Source: Candidatus Komeilibacteria bacterium
Lineage (GTDB): Bacteria > Patescibacteriota > Patescibacteriia > UBA1558 > S5-K13
Assembly: GCA_030591905.1 (NCBI GenBank)
Contig: JAUVAE010000027.1
Location: 1 to 7,771, forward strand
Length of the DNA stretch: 7,771 nt
Reading direction: 5' to 3'
The notes beneath the pieces were generated by a model that made no database searches, was not told the origin of the DNA, and saw only the letters and a list, made by a program, of their open reading frames with translations. Below, piece after piece: positions 1 through 2,925 of the stretch. The position numbers were made by a program, and so were the translations under genes. How positions within the stretch are numbered: the stretch's first letter is position 1; each line of letters begins with the position of its first letter.

Positions 1-1
1 T

Positions 2-77
2 GCGCCGTTAGCTCAGTTGGTAGAGCAGCAGCCTTTTAAGCTGATGGTCGCAGGTTCGAATCCTGCACGGCGTACCA
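2..77 (+). tRNA. tRNA-Lys, anticodon UUU, with encoded CCA
   Basis: The cloverleaf can be folded by hand. The acceptor is 2-8 with 67-73, six regular pairs plus a terminal G:U. The D arm is 11-14 with 23-26, the anticodon stem is 28-32 with 40-44, the loop is CTTTTAA at 33-39 with anticodon TTT at 35-37, and the T arm is GCAGG/CCTGC at 50-54 and 62-66 around TTCGAAT. The discriminator is A74, and CCA at 75-77 is encoded in the gene. It decodes AAA/AAG lysine codons, which are very common in the lysine-rich proteins of this window. Two oddities: the outermost anticodon-stem pair is a G28.A44 mismatch, and the first acceptor pair is G:U (T1 could extend the stem with A74). The promoter lies outside the window. 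Confidence 0.96.
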
Positions 78-177
78 TCCTTTACTCTGCAAAGCAGAGC
101 TACGGATGGCACAGCTATCCGGAATTCCCGAAGGGGAATAGAAGGATAGTCCTTCGAAGCTTTATGCGAAGGAGGAC
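75..177 (+). repeat. Structured tRNA trailer: three consecutive hairpin modules
   Basis: Directly after the tRNA are three stem modules. Module 1: CCATCC 75-80 pairs with GGATGG 104-109 and encloses CTCTGC/GCAGAG (85-90 with 94-99). Module 2: CTATCC 115-120 pairs with GGATAG 144-149 and encloses ATTCCC/GGGAAT (124-129 with 134-139). Module 3: CCTTCG 151-156 pairs with CGAAGG 167-172. The first stem uses the tRNA's own CCA. No convincing coding sequence is present. The arrangement resembles the palindromic repeats I associate with CPR genomes, often next to tRNA genes, but that is recollection. It may be a repeat inserted at the tRNA end, or a structured precursor trailer. Confidence 0.7.
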
Positions 178-191
178 ACAGCCATTTTATT

Positions 192-212
192 CTCGATTTT
201 ATCGAGTTTTTT
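192..212 (+). terminator. Rho-independent terminator of the tRNA-Lys transcript
   Basis: The stem CTCGAT (192-197) pairs with ATCGAG (201-206) over a TTT loop and is followed directly by six T (207-212). It is on the plus strand downstream of the tRNA and hairpin trailer, so the primary transcript probably runs from the tRNA to here. Confidence 0.75.
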
Positions 213-233
213 GTTTGTCTAAATAAAAAAATA

Positions 234-257
234 CCACTAAGTTTTTAGGCTTAGTGG
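234..257. terminator. Probable bidirectional terminator
   Basis: CCACTAAG (234-241) pairs with CTTAGTGG (250-257) over an 8-nt loop. An A-rich run precedes it (221-231) and a T-rich run follows (259-263), so it can act on both strands. Its main role is probably to end the minus-strand gene whose stop codon is at 279-281, with backup termination for the tRNA unit. Confidence 0.75.
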
Positions 258-278
258 CTTTTTATTTGTTTAATTTTA

Positions 279-644
279 CTAGAGATCTGGTCTAAGTTTG
301 AGAAGGATGAAGCTTTGCCCGCAGAATTGAATAGTGTCCCAAATATCAATTTTGGTTATTTTTCCAGTACGGTCGTTTCTCATATAAGTATGACCTCCAT
401 TACGAGTATAACCTCCAATCTTGCCGAAAGTAATACGGGTGATAGGAAAATTTTTCCTATGATTAGAAAAACATTCAAAAAAATTGTGCTCTTCTGGGTT
501 ATGAAAATTTAAAAGGTTTACATCTTTGAAAAATTTGTTGACAGATTTTGTACTAATACTGCCTTTTAATTCTATTTGTCTGCTTTCGATCACTTTCCCA
601 TTCCTAATTCCAATAATACCTACTAGGGTAATAATAATTCCCAT
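279..644 (-). CDS. Hypothetical protein, 121 residues, function unknown
   Basis: I do not recognise this protein. The open frame reaches back to 707, but the start is placed at the ATG at 642-644. There AAGGAGG (651-657, minus strand) sits six bases upstream, and a promoter covers the alternative upstream start. The product begins MGIIITLVGI, with a short hydrophobic stretch (residues 3-13) followed by GKVIES, too short and charged to be a clear membrane anchor. Residues 69-90 are Gly/Arg/Tyr-rich, with GGYTRNGG at 77-84. There are two Cys (58 and 108). The look is of a small beta-rich soluble protein. The layout 'RNGKV...KSVNKFFKDVNLLNF' faintly recalls DUF6438-type domains, but this is a weak impression. 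It is a single-gene unit with its own promoter and terminator. Confidence 0.75.
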   Translation of the reverse strand: MGIIITLVGIIGIRNGKVIESRQIELKGSISTKSVNKFFKDVNLLNFHNPEEHNFFECFSNHRKNFPITRITFGKIGGYTRNGGHTYMRNDRTGKITKIDIWDTIQFCGQSFILLKLRPDL

Positions 645-650
645 TTTTTT

Positions 651-657
651 CCTCCTT
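651..657 (-). promoter_or_regulatory. Strong Shine-Dalgarno deciding the 644 start
   Basis: On the minus strand AAGGAGG is followed by six A and then ATG (642-644). It is a full match to the anti-SD and supports this start over the in-frame ATG at 705-707. Confidence 0.85.
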
Positions 658-678
658 AATTTTTTTGGATATTGTAAG

Positions 679-707
679 AATATAACATATATTTTTTTAA
701 AAATCAA
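679..707 (-). promoter_or_regulatory. Sigma70-like promoter for the 279-644 gene
   Basis: On the minus strand, TTGATT (702-707) and TATATT (679-684) are separated by 17 bp. Transcription would start near 670, giving a leader of about 25 nt that carries the SD. An overlapping alternative -35, TTGATA, lies a few bases further upstream. Confidence 0.6.
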
Positions 708-721
708 GTATCAATGATTTA

Positions 722-894
722 ACCTCTCCCTGTCCTTCCACCTTCACTAAAGTTACGGTGAGACAAGTCGGACATCTCTCTCCTAGTCCCAGGCCGCGTC
801 CCGCGTCGCGGGCAGGCAGGAGAGGGACGAGAGAACTAAACGAGCATATAGTCCCTTTCTCCTGACTAGGAGAAAGGGAGACAGGGATAGAGGT
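722..894. repeat. GC-rich nested-palindrome element, MITE-like
   Basis: This non-coding block is far more GC-rich than its surroundings. Its ends form an imperfect inverted repeat: ACCTCT-CCCTGTC at 722-734 against GACAGGG-AT-AGAGGT at 880-894, with a two-base bulge. Inside are CACC/GGTG (739-742 with 757-760), CTCTCCT/AGGAGAG (778-784 with 818-824), CCCGC/GCGGG (800-804 with 808-812) and a perfect 11-bp hairpin CCCTTTCTCCT/AGGAGAAAGGG (853-863 with 868-878). GTCCC/GGGAC (786-790 with 824-828) is a competing pairing. GGCAGGCAGG at 811-820 is a short direct repeat. I see no ORF and no obvious target duplication. It is most likely a non-autonomous palindromic repeat; a structured RNA is the alternative. 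The 645-958 gap otherwise holds only flanking promoters. Confidence 0.65.
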
Positions 895-924
895 CGGGCT
901 ATTTCCCTTTTTTTAAAATAATAT

Positions 925-930
925 TATAAT
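925..930 (+). promoter_or_regulatory. -10 box (TATAAT) upstream of the DUF1003-like gene
   Basis: TATAAT is a perfect -10 hexamer, but the expected -35 region (about 902-907, TTTCCC) is poor. A start near 937 leaves a leader of about 22 nt before the ATG at 959, and puts the upstream TTG at 935 outside the transcript. Confidence 0.5.
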
Positions 931-958
931 TAGTTTGTTAACAATAAATTTTAAAATT

Positions 959-1270
959 ATGAAAATAGGTAAATTTAAACTTATAGATTCTATTAGTTCC
1001 ATTGTCGGGTCTTGGTGGTTTTTAATTTTTCACATAATTTGGTTTGGTGGCTGGTTATTTTTTAAACTAGATATTAATCTATTGATTATGGTTGTGTCTT
1101 TGGAAGCTATTATTCTAATGATTTTATTATTAATGGATCAGAATCGACAAGTAACTAGAGATGACCTTCGAGATGAAGAGGACTTACAAGTTGATTTAAA
1201 GGCAGTGAGATTAGGAGAAGAAATTTTAAAAGAGGTCAGGGAAATAAAAGACAAAGTTTCTAAATTATAA
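959..1270 (+). CDS. Small DUF1003-family membrane protein
   Basis: This 103-residue protein has two predicted membrane segments (about 19-35 and 40-59) joined by a short turn, then a charged C-terminal helix (60-103). GSWWFLIFHIIWFGGW (17-32), VVSLEAIILMILLLM (45-59) and DQNRQVTRDDLRDEEDLQVDLKA (60-82, key residues Q61 N62 R63 Q64 D68 D75 L80) follow the pattern of DUF1003 proteins. It is at the short end for the family, lacking most of the usual N-terminal part. The biochemical role is unknown; the topology suggests an inner-membrane protein with a cytoplasmic coiled-coil-like tail. The ATG at 959 is preferred to TTG at 935 because of the -10 box position. No SD is visible. It converges with the zinc-finger gene and shares its terminator. 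Confidence 0.85.
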   Translation: MKIGKFKLIDSISSIVGSWWFLIFHIIWFGGWLFFKLDINLLIMVVSLEAIILMILLLMDQNRQVTRDDLRDEEDLQVDLKAVRLGEEILKEVREIKDKVSKL

Positions 1271-1295
1271 AATTAGAGTATAAAATAAAAAAATT

Positions 1296-1321
1296 CCACC
1301 AAACCGAATTCGGTTTGGTGG
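1296..1321. terminator. Perfect 26-nt palindrome, bidirectional terminator
   Basis: CCACCAAACCGAA and TTCGGTTTGGTGG form a perfect inverted repeat with an A-rich left flank (1281-1293) and T4 on the right (1322-1325). It lies between convergent genes ending at 1270 and 1338 and should serve both strands. Confidence 0.85.
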
Positions 1322-1337
1322 TTTTAAAATACGATGC

Positions 1338-1601
1338 TTATCTGTTCTGAACGGATTCATGTGTTGCAATATGTTCCTTGAATTTTTCGAATGTATCAAT
1401 TTCTTTTGGAACTATAAATGCAAATCCACATTTGTCACAAACATATCTGCAATGAGTATCGGAAATTTTATGTTCATGAAAGAAACCATTACAATGCTTA
1501 TGTCTGTTCATGTGACTATTTAGCGGTGCATCTTCGTTGGGGACATCTTTATTGATTAAAGTATCGCCAACTGGATTTAGTTTAACCTCTATTATGTCCA
1601 T
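1338..1601 (-). CDS. Small C2H2 zinc-finger-like protein, His/Cys-rich
   Basis: The product has 87 residues. The C-terminal half reads CDKCG (C55, C58) followed 18 residues later by HIATH (H77, H81). This is a C-x2-C-x18-H-x3-H arrangement that can bind one zinc ion, with a longer loop than the classical C2H2 finger. Residues 30-51 hold six His (30, 34, 36, 42, 44, 50) and two Cys (37, 51), possibly a second metal site. The N-terminal 29 residues are acidic and without recognisable motifs. There is no signal peptide or membrane segment, so it should be cytoplasmic. The function is unknown: nucleic-acid binding or metal handling are both possible. The start is fixed by GGGAGG at 1607-1612 (minus strand), five bases before ATG. 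It is a single-gene unit with its own promoter. Confidence 0.8.
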   Translation of the reverse strand: MDIIEVKLNPVGDTLINKDVPNEDAPLNSHMNRHKHCNGFFHEHKISDTHCRYVCDKCGFAFIVPKEIDTFEKFKEHIATHESVQNR

Positions 1602-1605
1602 TTTT

Positions 1606-1612
1606 ACCTCCC
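1606..1612 (-). promoter_or_regulatory. Strong Shine-Dalgarno of the zinc-finger-like gene
   Basis: The minus strand reads AAGGGAGGT, four A, then ATG (1599-1601), a near-consensus SD at good spacing. Confidence 0.8.
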
Positions 1613-1643
1613 TTGGTATTTTTTATTTTTTAATAATTAAGTT

Positions 1644-1671
1644 ATTTTAGCGCAAATAAGCTAAAAGTCAA
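1644..1671 (-). promoter_or_regulatory. Sigma70-like promoter with palindrome in the spacer
   Basis: On the minus strand, TTGACT (1666-1671) and TAAAAT (1644-1649) are 16 bp apart. A small inverted repeat TAGC-N8-GCTA (1648-1663) spans most of the spacer and could be an operator half-site pair, though it is short enough to be chance. The leader to ATG is about 35 nt and carries the SD. Confidence 0.6.
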
Positions 1672-1690
1672 CCTCTGTTGCTATTTAAAA

Positions 1691-1714
1691 ACCACCAGAT
1701 TAAAATCTGGTGGT
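1691..1714 (-). terminator. Terminator of the CNNM-CBS gene
   Basis: ACCACCAGAT (1691-1700) pairs with ATCTGGTGGT (1705-1714) over a 4-nt loop. On the minus strand it is followed by five T (from 1691 down to 1687). It lies just past the stop of the 1733-2707 gene and upstream of the next minus-strand promoter, so it separates the two units. Confidence 0.8.
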
Positions 1715-1732
1715 AAAGTATTTAAAAATAAT

Positions 1733-2707
1733 TTATTTCTTTTCTTCTTCATCACTTTCATCTTCAATCTCCCCAACTATTTCTTCTAATATATCTTCTA
1801 AAGTTATAATGCCTAATATTTGATCATTTTTTCGAGTAACTAATGAGATATGGCTATTTTTTCTAATCATTTTTTTAAATATAGAATTTATTTTTTGATG
1901 TTCATCAATTCTTATCATTGGTTGAACATATTTTTCTAAGGTATCTTCTCGCTTATCGCTATTTAATATTCTCATAATGTCTTTAATGTGAACATAGCCC
2001 AATATATTGTCTTTGTGATTTTTATAAACTGGATATCTACTATGTTCTTCATTGGCCATATAATAAGCAATTTGATCAACTTCAGTATCATGACTGACAG
2101 AGTTAACTTTATAAAGAGGAGTCATTACTTCTTTAACTTCTCTATCATTAAAGTTAAGGACATTCATAATCATTTCATGTTCTTTAAATTCGATTGAGCC
2201 ACTTTCTACAGCCATCCTACTCATAGCTTTAAATTCCGTTTCAGATATAGTTTCTTTATTCTTTTTTGCGAGAAAATTTAGTATTTTTTCTAAAATAAAG
2301 ATTATTGGATATAGACTTATTTGTAAAAAATTAATAATTGGTGAAAATTTCAAAGCAGTTTTTTCAGCATTACTTTGAAAGTAGGCTTTAGGATACATTT
2401 CGCCAAATATTAAAATTAAAAGAGTCACGATTCCAGTTGCTATTCCAATTGCAGCTGAACCAAATCTTTCATGAATCCAAACAGTAGTTAAACTAGCAGT
2501 AAAAACATTTACTAAATTATTACCTAATAAGATTACAACTAAGAGTTTATTTTTATTATTTAGTATTTTTTCTAATAATTTAGCATTCTTTTTCTTTTCA
2601 TTAACTAAAGCTTTTATTTTGGCAGGGGAGAGAGAAAATAGAGCAATTTCCATTCCTGAAAACCAAGCTGATAAGCTTAGTAAAATAACAAGGTAAAGTA
2701 CAATCAT
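1733..2707 (-). CDS. CNNM (DUF21)-CBS pair protein, CorC/HlyC-like, without the C-terminal domain
   Basis: This 324-residue membrane protein belongs to the CorC/HlyC/CNNM group, implicated in Mg2+ (or Co2+) transport. The DUF21 domain spans about residues 1-150, with membrane segments near 2-24, 55-76, 85-103 and 123-146. Family marks are SGMEIALFS (17-25), the GNNLVN segment (62-67) and GEMYPKA (102-108, usually GEIIPKA). A cytosolic CBS pair follows: CBS1 about 190-250 (VMTP, SRYPVY, GYVHIKDI) and CBS2 about 260-313 (GIITLEDILEEIVGEI). CBS pairs in this family typically bind adenine nucleotides. The protein ends in an acidic tail (EDESDEEEKK) where relatives of about 420-450 residues continue into the CorC_HlyC domain. 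That domain is absent, and the gene has a normal stop and terminator, so this looks natural. No SD precedes ATG 2705-2707. It is divergent from the P-type ATPase gene. Confidence 0.9.
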   Translation of the reverse strand: MIVLYLVILLSLSAWFSGMEIALFSLSPAKIKALVNEKKKNAKLLEKILNNKNKLLVVILLGNNLVNVFTASLTTVWIHERFGSAAIGIATGIVTLLILIFGEMYPKAYFQSNAEKTALKFSPIINFLQISLYPIIFILEKILNFLAKKNKETISETEFKAMSRMAVESGSIEFKEHEMIMNVLNFNDREVKEVMTPLYKVNSVSHDTEVDQIAYYMANEEHSRYPVYKNHKDNILGYVHIKDIMRILNSDKREDTLEKYVQPMIRIDEHQKINSIFKKMIRKNSHISLVTRKNDQILGIITLEDILEEIVGEIEDESDEEEKK

Positions 2708-2714
2708 GGTATTT

Positions 2715-2746
2715 GTATTATGTATTATGAATAATGTATTATGTAT
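2715..2746. repeat. 11-bp direct repeat upstream of the CNNM-CBS start
   Basis: GTATTATGTAT occurs at 2715-2725 and again at 2736-2746, a 21-bp period (about two helical turns), within a run built from TATTATG units. It lies in the leader or promoter of the minus-strand gene. Confidence 0.6.
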
Positions 2747-2820
2747 GCAATATAAAGTGTTTTTTGTATGTTTCTATATATATAGTATAAAAAATATAGA
2801 GATAATGCAATTTTAGTCTG

Positions 2821-2849
2821 TTATCAAAAATAATTATATCTGTTATAAT
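2821..2849 (+). promoter_or_regulatory. Promoter of the P-type ATPase gene
   Basis: TATAAT at 2844-2849 is a perfect -10 hexamer. TTATCA at 2821-2826 matches four of six -35 bases at 17-bp spacing. A start near 2856 gives a leader of about 70 nt that includes the heptad repeats at 2863-2890. Confidence 0.55.
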
Positions 2850-2862
2850 TGAAATAGTTTGG

Positions 2863-2890
2863 TAGCTTGTAGTTGGTAGTTAGTAGCTAA
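2863..2890 (+). repeat. Tandem heptad repeats in the ATPase leader
   Basis: Four consecutive 7-nt units, TAGCTTG, TAGTTGG, TAGTTAG and TAGCTAA, follow the pattern TAG-Y-T-N-R/A, and a related TAGTTTGG lies just upstream (2855-2862). The end units are partly complementary (TAGCT 2863-2867 with AGCTA 2885-2889), so the array could fold into a weak hairpin. It lies between the predicted transcription start and ATG 2926. Confidence 0.65.
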
Positions 2891-2925
2891 TTACAATTTA
2901 GATTAAATTATTCAAAAATCATAAT

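Larger units (their letters stand above)
2708..2925. promoter_or_regulatory. Divergent promoter region between CNNM-CBS and ATPase genes
   Basis: The 218-bp intergenic is extremely A/T-rich and carries both promoters. For the plus strand see 2821-2849. For the minus strand two weak candidates exist. One is TTGCAT (2805-2810) with TATACT about 15 bp on. The other is TTGCAT (2745-2750) with TAATAC 17 bp on, which would give a very short leader before ATG 2707. A 12-nt palindrome CTATATATATAG lies at 2774-2785. Neither gene has an SD. The assignment of the minus promoter is uncertain. Confidence 0.45.

Noticed and set aside
17..226. 69-codon plus-strand open frame over the tRNA and its trailer
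   Set aside because: It reads through the tRNA-Lys gene, the hairpins and the terminator; the composition is not protein-like.
645..707. 21-residue N-terminal extension of the 279-644 protein
   Set aside because: It would start inside the -35 box and lacks an SD, whereas ATG 644 has a perfect one.
315..717. Two plus-strand open frames (315-512 and 526-717)
   Set aside because: They are antisense to the 279-644 gene, which has the SD, promoter and terminator.
721..900. CRISPR array
   Set aside because: Hairpins differ in sequence and there are no regular direct repeats with unique spacers or cas genes.
935..958. TTG start for the DUF1003-like protein
   Set aside because: It lies only five bases after the TATAAT box, so it would be upstream of the transcription start; ATG 959 fits better.
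1988..2197. Plus-strand 69-codon open frame
   Set aside because: Antisense shadow of the CNNM-CBS gene.
2850..2925. Metal riboswitch (yybP-ykoY or M-box type) before the ATPase
   Set aside because: The leader is short and A/T-rich with no conserved core or strong stems; only the heptad repeats are visible.
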